NCBI GenBank assembly: GCA_965218045.1
Contig: CBDCJX010000011.1
Coordinates: 806,001-870,000, forward strand
Length of the DNA: 64,000 bases
Direction: 5' to 3'
Source of the DNA: CAVRCA01 sp965218045
Lineage (GTDB): Bacteria; Pseudomonadota; Alphaproteobacteria; Acetobacterales; Acetobacteraceae
Of the stretch, positions 47,093-55,372 are shown piece after piece. The stretch's first letter is position 1. The number at the start of each line of letters is the position of its first letter. The notes beneath the pieces were generated by a model. That model made no database searches. It was not told the DNA's origin and saw only the letters and a list, made by a program, of their open reading frames with translations. A program made the translations under genes and the position numbers.

Positions 47093-48631
47093 TCATGGTC
47101 GCGGTGAGCCGAGCACCGACTCGCGCATCGGCGGCAGCAGGGCCGAGGCGTAGGCAGCGGGATTGCGGATCAGGAAGCGAGCGGCGGCGAGGTCGAGATC
47201 GCGGCCTTCCGCCGCCGGGCACGCGCTGCGGATCGCCAAGACCTCCGCCGCTGGCACCGGCGCCCGGGCCCGGCGATGCAGCGCGAGTGAAGCGGCCATC
47301 GGTTGTCGGCCGACGGCCAGCTCGGCGAACTCGCGGTCGAGCTCGCGCCGCCCCAGGCTGGTACACACCTGCGGCAACACTCCAAGCCCCTGCAGCGGCC
47401 AGCCAAGCGGCGCGAGCACGCGGCTCCAGGTAACGAACAGCTCGCCGCCATTCGGCAACTGGGCGATGGTCTGGACCAGCCCCTTGCCCAAGGTGGTGCT
47501 GCCGACGATCACCGCGCGGCCCCGATCGGCCAGCGCGGCGGCCAGGATCTCGGCGGCGCTGGCGGTCGTGCCGTCGACCATCACCACCAGCGGGATGCCC
47601 CGGGCGAGCGTCCCGCCCACCGAGCGCCACACCCGCGACGCCTCGGGGTCGCGCCCGGCGGTGATGGTGACCACGCCCTCCGGCAGCAGCATGTCGGCGG
47701 CGGTCACCGCCTCACGCAGCAGACCGCCGCGATTGCCGCGCAGGTCGAGCACGATGCCCTCGATGGGCGTCGGGCCGGACAGCGCGTGGTCGATGCCGCG
47801 CGCGAACCGCTGGTCGGTGCGCCGGCTGAACGACGAGACCTTGATGAACAGCACGCTGCCGACGCGCTCGGGAAACACCGTCTCCGGCGGCACCAAGGCC
47901 CGCTCCAGCGCGGCGCTATGCCGCCGACCGTCATGCCCGCGCCATTCGATGGTGACCGGGCTGCCCTCGTCGCCGGTGAGCGCATCGGCGACGGCGTCCA
48001 GATCCCCGCCTCGGGCGGGCTCGCCGTCCACCGCGACAATCCGATCGCCTACCCGGATGCCGGCGACCGCGCCAGGGCCGTCCGGGACGGCCTCGACCAC
48101 GACGACGCTGCCGCCGCGTCGCGCCAAGCTCAGCCCGAGCCCGGCCTGGCCGGTGCGTCGGTCGCGATCCTCCTCGGCGTCGACCGGGCCGACGTAGCGG
48201 CTGTACGGATCGAGATGGTTGAACAGCTCGTCGAAGAAGCTCTGGATAAGGCCGTCGGTGCCGGCGCGTCGGGTGGCGGCCGAGACCGGCCAGGCGGCGG
48301 CGGCGAGATCGGCGGCGGCGGCGGCCCAGGACGCGGGAGCGACGCCTTGCGGCAACGGGCGCGCCAACACAATGCGATCGCGTTGGCCCAGCACGAGGGC
48401 GCCGCCGCTCACCGCGATGCTGAGATCGGGGTCGAGCGCGGTGAGGCCGCGCAGCCCCCAGATGGTGAGCTGCGGCACCGGCACCGGCTCGAGGATGCGC
48501 GGCGCCATGAAGCCGAGCGCGGCGGCATACACTTCGGAGGCGAGCCGCGCCTCGAACTCGGTTCGGGCGGCGGTCTCGGCATGCGCGGGGACGATGAGAA
48601 GTACGAGCAAGATGAGGGTGACCCGCCTCAC
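47093..48631 (-). CDS. S41-family carboxy-terminal processing protease with PDZ domain
   Basis: A 512-residue secreted serine protease of the CtpA/Prc family. It has a signal peptide (MRRVTLILLVLLIVPAHA), an N-terminal helical region with the FFDELFNHLDPYSRYVGP segment, a PDZ domain (~165-250, GIRVGDRIVAVDGEPARGGDL), and the S41 protease domain with SVLFIKVSSFS, LDLRGNRGGLL, catalytic Ser in GTTASAAEILAAAL and Lys in STTLGKGLVQT. These enzymes trim or destroy periplasmic proteins and control cell-wall hydrolases. Its ATG overlaps the rnr stop, so it is coupled to rnr. Confidence 0.92.
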   Translation of the reverse strand: MRRVTLILLVLLIVPAHAETAARTEFEARLASEVYAAALGFMAPRILEPVPVPQLTIWGLRGLTALDPDLSIAVSGGALVLGQRDRIVLARPLPQGVAPASWAAAAADLAAAAWPVSAATRRAGTDGLIQSFFDELFNHLDPYSRYVGPVDAEEDRDRRTGQAGLGLSLARRGGSVVVVEAVPDGPGAVAGIRVGDRIVAVDGEPARGGDLDAVADALTGDEGSPVTIEWRGHDGRRHSAALERALVPPETVFPERVGSVLFIKVSSFSRRTDQRFARGIDHALSGPTPIEGIVLDLRGNRGGLLREAVTAADMLLPEGVVTITAGRDPEASRVWRSVGGTLARGIPLVVMVDGTTASAAEILAAALADRGRAVIVGSTTLGKGLVQTIAQLPNGGELFVTWSRVLAPLGWPLQGLGVLPQVCTSLGRRELDREFAELAVGRQPMAASLALHRRARAPVPAAEVLAIRSACPAAEGRDLDLAAARFLIRNPAAYASALLPPMRESVLGSPRP

Positions 48632-50907
48632 CTGCCGCGCGACCGCCTTCCCGCCTGTCTGGTGGCCGCCTGCCTCGCGCGGCCGGACCCGGCGGTGCCG
48701 GACGCGCCGGTGTCAGACACGGCGCTGTCCGGCACGATGTGGAACACCAGCCCGCCGGTCACCGGGCTGGCCTCGGCGAGCCTGACCTCGACATCCTGCG
48801 CGAGGCGAAACACCAAACGTGTGCGGCGACCGGTCAGCGTCTGCGTTCTTTCGTCGTGGACCCAGAAATCGTCGATCAGCGTGGACAGCGGGACGATCCC
48901 GCTCGCGCCGCTTGCCACACATGTGACAAAAATGCCGAACCGCGTCACGCCGGAAATGCGCGCGCCGAACACCGCGCCGACCTTGTCCGCCATGTAGGCG
49001 GCGAGATAGCGGTCGATCGCGTCGCGCTCGGCCAGTGCGGCGCGGCGTTCGGTCGCGGTGATGTGCTCCGCCGTGTCGGCGAAGCGGGAAGCCGCGTCTC
49101 CAGGCAGGCCAGCATCGCCCAGTCGCACCCCGTCGATCAGCGCGCGGTGGACCAGCAGGTCGGCGTAGCGGCGGATCGGGCTGGTGAAATGGGCGTAGCG
49201 CGGCAGGGCCAGGCCGAAATGACCGATATTGTCGGGGCTGTACGCCGCCTGGGACTGGCTACGCAGCATCACCTCGTTGACCAGCGGCGCCGCCTCGGTG
49301 CCGGCCACGCGTTGTAGCACGCGGTCGAGGTCGCGCGGATGGACCTGGTTGCCGGGCGGCAGGGCGATGTCGAAGCCGTGCAGGAAGCCGCGCAAGGCCG
49401 CCAGCTTCTCCTCCGATGGCGGGGCGTGGACGCGATACATGCAGGGCATGCGTCGCCGTTCCAGTTCCTCGGCCGCCGCGACATTGGCCAGCACCATGAA
49501 TTCCTCGATCAAGCGATGGCTGTCGAGGCGCGGCCGGGGTGCCACTTGCGTCACCCGACCGGCGTCGTCGAGCACCACCCGGCGCTCGGGAAGATCGAGG
49601 TCGAGCGTGCCGCGCTCGGTCCGGGCCGCCAGCAGGGCGCGAAACGCGGCGTAGAGCGCGGGCAACGGCAAATCGAGATCGTCGCCCGCGTCGGATGCCT
49701 GTTGCACCTGCTCGTAGGTCAGTCGCGCCGCACTGCGCATCAGACCGCGGCCGAAGCGATGCGCGGTCTTGCGTCCGGCCGCGTCGACCCGCATCTCGAC
49801 AAAGAGACAGCCGCGCTCCTCGCCCGGACGCAGGCTGCACCAGCCGTTGGACAGCGCCTCGGGCAGCATCGGCACGACCCGGTCGGGGAAGTAGACGCTG
49901 TTGCCGCGCCGGTGCGCGTCACGGTCGAGCGGCGAGCCGGGCCGGACGTAGTGCGCCACGTCGGCGATCGCCACGATCAGGCGAAACCCGTCGCCGTCGG
50001 GCTCGGCGAACACCGCGTCGTCGAAATCGCGCGCATCCGCGCCGTCGATGGTGACAAGCGGCACGTGCCGTAGGTCGGTGCGGCGATCCAGGGGAGCCGC
50101 ACCGGCGCGCGCGGCCTCGGCGAGCGTGTCGGCCGAGAACTCCTGCGGAATGTCGTGCGTGTGGATGCAGATCAGGCTGATCGAGCGGGCATCGCCCATG
50201 CTGCCGAGCCGCTCGACCACTCGTGCCGGCTTCAAGCCGAAGCCGTGATGCGGCAGCGGCTCGGCCAGGACGATTTCGCCCGCCATCGCGCCGCCCGTCT
50301 CGCCGGGGGGGACCAGCCACTCGGCCTTGGCGCGCCGATCGGTCGGCACGATCCGGTCGCCGGGGCTGTCACGCCCGCCCAGACTGCCGCGCCCGCCAGG
50401 GCCGCCAGCGGGGTCGCCGCCCCCGCCGGGGCGGAAGATGCCGAGCACGCGTCCGGGTGCGTCGGTGAGGCGCTTGATGGTGCGGGCCTCGTAGCGGCCG
50501 GGGCCGATCGGGCGCAATCGGGCGAGCACCCGCTGACCCGGGGCCAGGGCGGGTCGGCCACGCGGCTCCGGCGCCATCAGGATCAACGGCGCCGGCCCGT
50601 CGCTGGTCCAGCCCACCGGCCGGGCCAGGGAGTCGCCGTCCGGGTCGGTGCCGCTGACCTGCACCACCATGATTTCCGGCAGGCGCCCGGCCTCGCGGAA
50701 CCGCTTGGCGCCGGCGGGCGAGATGATGCCTTCCGCCTCCAGCTCCTTCAGCGCCGCGCGCAGCTCGGCCCGATGCTCCGGACCAAGGCCGAACGCCCGT
50801 GCGATCTCCCGCTTTCCGACCCGCCCAGTCTGGCCACGGAGGAAGCGGCGCAATTCGTCGCGGCTCGGGACGGCGGCGGCATCACCGGGGCGCCGCGGCA
50901 CCTTCAT
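48628..50907 (-). CDS. rnr: Ribonuclease R
   Basis: A 759-residue RNase II/R-family 3'-5' exoribonuclease that degrades structured RNA. It has an N-terminal winged-helix (GQTGRVGKREIARAFGL), cold-shock-like domains, a catalytic RNB domain with TIDGADARDFDDAVF (Mg-binding Asp residues) and SPIRRYADLLVHR, and a C-terminal S1 domain (ARISGVTRFGIFVTCVASG). A Gly-rich insert (about residues 170-195) sits between the N-terminal domains. topA, often next to rnr in alphaproteobacteria, is about 19 kb away here. It overlaps the S41 protease gene by 4 bp. Confidence 0.96.
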   Translation of the reverse strand: MKVPRRPGDAAAVPSRDELRRFLRGQTGRVGKREIARAFGLGPEHRAELRAALKELEAEGIISPAGAKRFREAGRLPEIMVVQVSGTDPDGDSLARPVGWTSDGPAPLILMAPEPRGRPALAPGQRVLARLRPIGPGRYEARTIKRLTDAPGRVLGIFRPGGGGDPAGGPGGRGSLGGRDSPGDRIVPTDRRAKAEWLVPPGETGGAMAGEIVLAEPLPHHGFGLKPARVVERLGSMGDARSISLICIHTHDIPQEFSADTLAEAARAGAAPLDRRTDLRHVPLVTIDGADARDFDDAVFAEPDGDGFRLIVAIADVAHYVRPGSPLDRDAHRRGNSVYFPDRVVPMLPEALSNGWCSLRPGEERGCLFVEMRVDAAGRKTAHRFGRGLMRSAARLTYEQVQQASDAGDDLDLPLPALYAAFRALLAARTERGTLDLDLPERRVVLDDAGRVTQVAPRPRLDSHRLIEEFMVLANVAAAEELERRRMPCMYRVHAPPSEEKLAALRGFLHGFDIALPPGNQVHPRDLDRVLQRVAGTEAAPLVNEVMLRSQSQAAYSPDNIGHFGLALPRYAHFTSPIRRYADLLVHRALIDGVRLGDAGLPGDAASRFADTAEHITATERRAALAERDAIDRYLAAYMADKVGAVFGARISGVTRFGIFVTCVASGASGIVPLSTLIDDFWVHDERTQTLTGRRTRLVFRLAQDVEVRLAEASPVTGGLVFHIVPDSAVSDTGASGTAGSGRARQAATRQAGRRSRGR

Positions 50908-51365
50908 GCGGCGCGGCTCAGGCGCGAAAGCGGTAGCAAGATCACGATGTGCGCTCTCCGATGCTTGTCCGGGCCTAGAGATCCAGCAGCTTCGCCAGCA
51001 TGATGCCGCTCCACCCGGCTATTCTGCCTCTGCACCCGGCCGTTTCAGATTGGGTGCTCCGCCCGCCATGCGCACCCAAGCAGGGGTGATAGGTCGGAAC
51101 CCGGGCCGACGCCACGGCGCGACCGTCAAATTTTCCGTCGGTGCACCGACGAGGCTTCATCGCGGCCCGGTTGCTACGCCCACCTAGAATATGCACCACA
51201 GTTGTGGAACGCGCACAAATCGGCCCAGCTCGGGAGTCCCGACGGCGTTTTCACATCAAAGCGGACCCTACGTAGGCGAAAATGACGAGGACTTGTTACC
51301 CAGAACCGGCACGTCGGATGCGCACCCTTCGGTAAACTTTACATGGTCCAAAGCACCAACCGAGA

Positions 51366-51379
51366 TTAACCCGGGTTAA
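51366..51379. promoter_or_regulatory. Palindrome upstream of the sigma-54 promoter
   Basis: TTAACCCGGGTTAA, a perfect 14-bp palindrome about 30 bp upstream of the -24 element. With GTAAACTTTAC at 51332-51342 it is a candidate binding site for a regulator or an IHF-bent enhancer arrangement. It is closer to the promoter than usual for sigma-54 activators. Confidence 0.4.
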
Positions 51380-51407
51380 CCCTTTGTTCAGACGTGTGGT
51401 GCGTCCC

Positions 51408-51424
51408 TTGGCACAAAGGTTGCT
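51408..51424 (+). promoter_or_regulatory. Sigma-54 (RpoN) promoter
   Basis: TTGGCACAAAGGTTGCT, one mismatch from the consensus TTGGCACG-N4-TTGCT, with the invariant -24 GG (51410-51411) and -12 GC (51422-51423) exactly 10 bp apart. Transcription would start near 51435, giving a ~165-nt leader before the ATG at 51602. RpoN control implies an enhancer-binding activator that is not encoded in this window. Confidence 0.75.
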
Positions 51425-51601
51425 TTTCTCGACTACACCAACGTCCTTGCGACGAGTATCGAATTAGATGAGATCGGGTGCTCGTACCTGACCGAGTCAC
51501 GCAACGGCGGGGGATTTTCGTGCGGTTGTCGGCCAGTTCGGCCGCACGCCGCGTGGGTGTAGCGCACGCCGTCGGCAGGACGGCACAGGAAAGGAACCAC
51601 G

Positions 51602-52351
51602 ATGCGTAAGCTTCTCATGACCGGTGGCGCAGTGCTCGCACTCTCCGCCGGCGGCGCGATGGCGGCCGACCTCACCGGATCGGCCGCCGACAAGGGCGCG
51701 CTTGCCAGCACGGGCATTGGCCTGAACAGCAATACCGGGGGCAGCAACGGCAGCCCGGTGATCGGCAGCTACAACACCGCCAAGCCGGTGACGACCACCA
51801 CCAGCACGGCCACCAGCACCGACAGCCACAACGCCGCCAACCCGATTACCATCACCGCCACCAAGACGACCAACACGGCCAAGAACACGGCGACCACCCA
51901 GGGCAGCTACAACAACACCGCCAAGGGCAGCTACAACACGACCAGCACCAGCCTGGCGAACAACCAGTCGTCCAGCTCCAACGACAGCCACAACGTCGCG
52001 ATCAGCAGCGACAGTCACGACAGCACCACCAAGGTGCTCAGCAAGCTGCAGGACAGCGTTCTCGGCAGCGGCAGCCTGAGCCGTTCGACCACCTACACCC
52101 ACACCACCAACATGCTGGCGATGACCCGGACCGAGGGATCGGTGTCGGGCAACCACATCGCCGCGCCGCGTGAAAGCGGCCTGACCAATGGCGGCGTATC
52201 GATGAACGGCTCGATGAGCGGCATGGGCATCCTGCAGGCCTCGCTCAACAGCGGTCACGCGGCACTCAACCAGCAATCCGTCGCGCTGGGTTCCAGCGTC
52301 GGCGGCAATGGCGGCGGCCTGGCCGGCTTCAGCCCCAGCTTCGGTCGCTGA
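51602..52351 (+). CDS. Secreted Ser/Thr/Asn-rich repeat protein, candidate amyloid fibre subunit
   Basis: A 249-residue secreted protein with signal peptide MRKLLMTGGAVLALSAGGAMA (cleavage ~22). Residues 55-145 are extremely rich in Ser, Thr and Asn with short imperfect repeats: GSYN at 55-58, 101-104 and 109-112; DSHN at 74-77 and 128-131; DSHD at 137-140. There is no Cys or Trp. The C-terminal part (209-233) shares the G-I/L ... N-S/T-G/A ... L-x-Q motif with two neighbouring secreted proteins. Composition, signal peptide, sigma-54 promoter and neighbours (C39 peptidase, FapF-like pore) suggest an extracellular functional amyloid subunit analogous to FapC/FapB; direct homology to Fap is not certain. 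AAGGA lies 6 bp before the ATG. Confidence 0.65.
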   Translation: MRKLLMTGGAVLALSAGGAMAADLTGSAADKGALASTGIGLNSNTGGSNGSPVIGSYNTAKPVTTTTSTATSTDSHNAANPITITATKTTNTAKNTATTQGSYNNTAKGSYNTTSTSLANNQSSSSNDSHNVAISSDSHDSTTKVLSKLQDSVLGSGSLSRSTTYTHTTNMLAMTRTEGSVSGNHIAAPRESGLTNGGVSMNGSMSGMGILQASLNSGHAALNQQSVALGSSVGGNGGGLAGFSPSFGR

Positions 52352-52413
52352 CCACCGGCTTCGATCGCGTCGGATCCACGCCGCTTGCCGGCGGTGTGGA
52401 TCCAGCCTTCCCA

Positions 52414-52465
52414 CAGACCAAGTCGACAGACCAAGTCGACAGACCAAGTCGACAGACCAAGTCGA
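52414..52465 (+). repeat. Tandem repeat, four perfect 13-bp units
   Basis: Four exact copies of CAGACCAAGTCGA in the 130-bp gap between the fibre-like gene and the next small secreted gene, ending 16 bp before its ATG. The unit length is not a multiple of three and no gene spans it. Copy number could vary by slippage and change the mRNA leader or spacing of the second gene. Confidence 0.9.
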
Positions 52466-52481
52466 CCGGGGCCCGAGCAAG

Positions 52482-52844
52482 ATGAAAACGCCACACTCCC
52501 TGTCGGGCTGGATCACGCTCGCCCTGCTGCTTGGGGTGCAGAGTCCCTGCCTCGCAGCCGATCAAGACCGACCGAGCCGATCGAGCGAGGCGCTCGGCGC
52601 GCTGATGAGGCAGGCGGTCCCCACATCCCAGCTCGCGGGTGAACGCGCCCGCGGCATCGTCGTCAACAGCGCGGCCAGCAGCGGCGCCGTCTTCGGCAAC
52701 ACTGTCGGGCCGCACAACGTGACCGGCACGATCGGCAACCAGAACTCGATTAACAACAACGTAGGGATAACCACGGTATTCCAGAACACCGGCAACAACT
52801 CGCTGCTGCAAAGCAGTACGTCGATCTACATCAGTGTGCGTTGA
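52482..52844 (+). CDS. Small secreted protein of the fibre locus (Fap-like minor component)
   Basis: A 120-residue protein with a signal peptide (residues 1-26, MKTPHSLSGWITLALLLGVQ ending CLAA). The mature part has a basic stretch (~28-57) followed by an Asn/Gly-rich segment (65-93, with GNTVGPHNV and IGNQNSINNN). It ends in the locus-specific motif at 95-119 (GITTVFQNTGNNSLLQ and STSIYISV). The motif lines up without gaps with the C-termini of the proteins at 51602 and 53637. It is probably a nucleator or minor fibre subunit. The ATG at 52482 follows the 13-bp tandem repeat closely; the longer frame upstream runs through the repeat and is not used. The next gene starts ~25 bp after the stop. 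Confidence 0.6.
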   Translation: MKTPHSLSGWITLALLLGVQSPCLAADQDRPSRSSEALGALMRQAVPTSQLAGERARGIVVNSAASSGAVFGNTVGPHNVTGTIGNQNSINNNVGITTVFQNTGNNSLLQSSTSIYISVR

Positions 52845-52869
52845 AATCATCCGAGCGGGGAAGCGTACG

Positions 52870-53613
52870 GTGTCGGCAGTGGCAATGACCAGCGTTCGCG
52901 CAACACTGATCGCCATCGCGCTGCTGTGTCTTGCCCCGTTGTCGCAGCCTCGCCTGGTCGCCGCGAGCGCTGGTTCGGTCTATCTGTCAGGACCGGCGAT
53001 CGGCGGTGGGCCGCTCGGGTTGCGATTGCCGATCGAGAGCTTCCAGCAGCGCCGGTTCGTCGGCACATTGGCACAGCAGCACGATTTCTCCTGCGGCTCG
53101 GCGGCACTCGCGACCTTGCTGACCTTCAACTACAAGGTAGCGGTCAGCGAGGCCGACGTCTTCGACGACATGTACAAGAACGGCGACAAGTCGGTCATCA
53201 GCGAGTCCGGCTTCTCGCTGCTCGACATGAAGAACTATCTCGCCCGCAACAAGATCGCCTCCGAGGGGTTCCGCGCTTCGCTCGACAAGCTGCAGGACGT
53301 GGGATTGCCGGCGATCGTCCTGATCACCGTGCGCGGCTACAATCATTTCGTCATCGTGGAAGGCATCCGCGACGGCCGTGTGCTGATCTCCGATCCCGCC
53401 GTCGGCAGCCGCAGCGAGTCGATCGCGCGCTTCGAGGGCGAATGGGGCGGGGTTTTCTTCCTGATCCTCAACAACGTCGACGAGGCGCAGGCCACGTTCA
53501 ATGACAGGCAGCGCTGGGCGATGGCGCCGCAGTTGCCGTTGAACCTGGCCCGCTTCGCGCTCGACCAGATAACACTGGCGCGACCCGCCTTGCTGACCCC
53601 CGGACGGTTCTGA
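52870..53613 (+). CDS. C39-family cysteine peptidase (FapD-like)
   Basis: A secreted or membrane-anchored peptidase of the C39 (bacteriocin-processing-type) family, ~247 residues. A hydrophobic N-terminal segment (~11-25, ATLIAIALLCLAPLS) is followed by the domain with Cys75 in QQHDFSCGSAALATLL (oxyanion Gln just before), His159 in GYNHFVIVEG and Asp175 in LISDPAVGS, a complete triad. Stand-alone C39 proteins of this layout are the FapD component of Fap amyloid operons. I start at the GTG at 52870 with GGGGAA in front of it; the frame is open 12 codons earlier. Its substrate may be the Gly-Gly motif protein encoded next. Confidence 0.78.
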   Translation: MSAVAMTSVRATLIAIALLCLAPLSQPRLVAASAGSVYLSGPAIGGGPLGLRLPIESFQQRRFVGTLAQQHDFSCGSAALATLLTFNYKVAVSEADVFDDMYKNGDKSVISESGFSLLDMKNYLARNKIASEGFRASLDKLQDVGLPAIVLITVRGYNHFVIVEGIRDGRVLISDPAVGSRSESIARFEGEWGGVFFLILNNVDEAQATFNDRQRWAMAPQLPLNLARFALDQITLARPALLTPGRF

Positions 53614-53636
53614 GCGATGTCGCGCGAGAGAGTGTC

Positions 53637-54533
53637 GTGAGACGGCGTGCGGTACTGGGCCTGGCCAGCGCGATGATGATCGCCGGCGCGCTCGGTGGCT
53701 GCTCGCATGACGCAAGTCGGTCACCCGGCGAGCCGGCCTTCACGCGACACTCGGACGCGGCGCGCGATGGTCGTTCGGCCGAGGCGAGCCGGTCGGCCGA
53801 TCGTTTCGCCGCCCTGCAAGGTCGAGCACCGGCAGCGGGCGCGCCCTTTGCGACAGGGCTCGCGGCGAACACCATCGATGACACGACGTTGGGAGCAGTA
53901 CGGGGCGGCTTCGACACCGGCGGCGTACAGTTCAGCTTCGCCTTCCAGGAACAGACCTTCATCGACCACAATCTGGTGCAGACGATCGTTGTGCCGACGA
54001 TCACCCTGGCCAGCAATGCAACCGGCTCGGCGATCTCGACCGCGCCATCGCCGTTCGGGCGGATGGGCAACGCCATGCCGACATTGGTCAGCGCCGGTTC
54101 GCTTCGCAGCTCGAATGGTGGCGCCGCGAGACTCAGCGGTGCAGCCCTGCCGCTCGGCCTGCTCGGCTCGACCACGACGCCGTCGAGCCCGGGCGGCCAA
54201 GGGCTGACCGCCACCACTGTCGTGAGCAACGGGGCTGCCCATAGTCAGGTTACCTCGCTCTCCCCGCTCGTGCAGGGGCTGGTCGATAGCGGGCTGCCGC
54301 CGCTCGTAACCGGCGGCGCCGCCTCGGTGCAAAACAGCGGCCGGACCACCGTGACGTCGAGTCTCGCCGGCAACGGGCTGACCAACCTGGTCACCAACAC
54401 GGCGAACAACCGGCTGGTCCAGCAGACGGTCAACCTCCATCTCGGGCTCAGCGGGGTGTCGCAACTGATACAGCAGCAAGCCGCTGCCGGCGTCGCGAAC
54501 CGGCTGGCGACCAGCAACACCGTGTTTCGCTAA
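53637..54533 (+). CDS. Secreted Gly-Gly-motif protein of the fibre locus, lipoprotein-like
   Basis: A 298-residue protein starting at GTG 53637. The N-terminus has a twin-Arg/hydrophobic stretch and a lipobox-like ALGGC (Cys22). Residues 79-91, TIDDTTLGAVRGG, resemble the double-glycine leaders cut by C39 peptidases, and the chain after it (FDTGGVQFSFAFQEQTFIDHN) is beta-prone. The middle is Ser/Thr/Gly/Asn-rich. The segment 247-271 (NGLTNLVTNTANNRLVQQ plus VNLHLGL) matches the motif in the two upstream secreted proteins. It could be FapE-like or a cleaved fibre subunit. The last ~25 residues are Gln-rich. No family recognised with certainty. Confidence 0.6.
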   Translation: MRRRAVLGLASAMMIAGALGGCSHDASRSPGEPAFTRHSDAARDGRSAEASRSADRFAALQGRAPAAGAPFATGLAANTIDDTTLGAVRGGFDTGGVQFSFAFQEQTFIDHNLVQTIVVPTITLASNATGSAISTAPSPFGRMGNAMPTLVSAGSLRSSNGGAARLSGAALPLGLLGSTTTPSSPGGQGLTATTVVSNGAAHSQVTSLSPLVQGLVDSGLPPLVTGGAASVQNSGRTTVTSSLAGNGLTNLVTNTANNRLVQQTVNLHLGLSGVSQLIQQQAAAGVANRLATSNTVFR

Positions 54534-54763
54534 GCAGCCTGTCGGATTGGTCGTGTCGCATGGGCCGGACCAGCCGTCAGGGCGACCGATACGTTCGCCG
54601 GTTGCTCATCATCGGAGCGCAGTCGCCGCTGCCTGAAGAATGTTCTGGGTTCTCGAGCCCGCGAGGCCGATGAGGCCCCAACCTGCGAACACCCATCAGG
54701 GCCAGCGGCCGTGGTGCGCGTTAAAAGGCCGGACACACGACTGCAAGCGACGACCGCCGCTAA

Positions 54764-55177
54764 TTAGTGGATCTGGTCCAAGAACGGCGTGCCCGGGTCG
54801 GCGACATACACGATCACGACGCGCGTCGCTTCGCGCGCGCTGCGGTTGTGGCCGGTCATGCGGACGTTGGGCGGCTCCACCATGGCGCCGCCCGCCTGAA
54901 CCGTCACCGTTTCGCGCCCTTCCATGTCCAGCGCGAAGGCACCCTCCACGACGTAGACAGTCACGGGGAAGCGGTGCGTGTGGAACACCGTGCTCTGGCC
55001 GGGAGCAATGGTGGCTGTGAGAACCTGCACTTCCGGCCGTCCGCCCACAGGCATCCCCTCAACGGTTTCGCGGAGGACGAGGTGAGGCCGTGCTTGCTCC
55101 TGCTGCGCTGTCGTCGGGAACGACAATCCGATAACCGCTGCCCCGAGCGTAGCGCACAAGCCCGAAATCCGACGCAT
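54764..55177 (-). CDS. Secreted cupin-domain protein
   Basis: A 137-residue small cupin with signal peptide (MRRISGLCATLGAAVIGLSF, cut after TAQ). The cupin motif 1 is HTHRFPVTVYVVEGAFAL and motif 2 PPNVRMTGHN, with metal-binding His residues. These proteins bind small ligands or act as dioxygenase-like enzymes. I start at the internal ATG at 55177 because the signal peptide begins there; the frame is open 35 codons further upstream. It lies on the minus strand downstream of the FapF-like gene, 195 bp away, and convergent with the fibre genes. Its link to the fibre system is not shown. Confidence 0.72.
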   Translation of the reverse strand: MRRISGLCATLGAAVIGLSFPTTAQQEQARPHLVLRETVEGMPVGGRPEVQVLTATIAPGQSTVFHTHRFPVTVYVVEGAFALDMEGRETVTVQAGGAMVEPPNVRMTGHNRSAREATRVVIVYVADPGTPFLDQIH

Positions 55178-55372
55178 TCCGCCGCTGCCGCCGATGGTTA
55201 CGGTAGTTCGCGCGCAATCGGCTCGGCGCGGCAAGCGAAACCGTAAGCGGGCCGTATCGGACCTGATTTGAAACTGAGACACTCCCCGGATTGGTTCATC
55301 GCTGATTCCAGTCCGCGCGAAACAGCCTTAACGCGGCACCGCCCGTGCGTTGCTCTCGCCACTCGGCCCGGC

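Larger units (their letters stand above)
50908..51601. other. 694-bp intergenic region upstream of the fibre-protein gene
   Basis: No convincing gene: the short open frames here lack ribosome sites and family resemblance. The left part should hold the rnr promoter. The right part is clearly lower in G+C than its surroundings and carries two palindromes, GTAAACTTTAC (51332-51342) and TTAACCCGGGTTAA (51366-51379), then the sigma-54 promoter and a leader of about 165 nt with a GTGCGG/CCGCAC stem (51520-51547). This is a large regulatory region for a single transcript. Confidence 0.6.

Noticed and set aside
51191..51379. 62-codon open frame before the sigma-54 promoter
   Set aside because: No ribosome site, it overlaps the palindromes, and its composition is unlike coding DNA here.
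51490..51600. Possible cyclic-di-GMP (GEMM-I) riboswitch in the fibre-gene leader, from the string GAGTCACGCAACGGC
   Set aside because: Only the first few conserved bases fit; the tetraloop and receptor parts are not visible. A covariance-model search would settle it.
52308..52481. Upstream extension of the small secreted protein through the 13-bp repeats
   Set aside because: It would put the signal peptide internally at residue 59, and the repeat unit is not a multiple of three.
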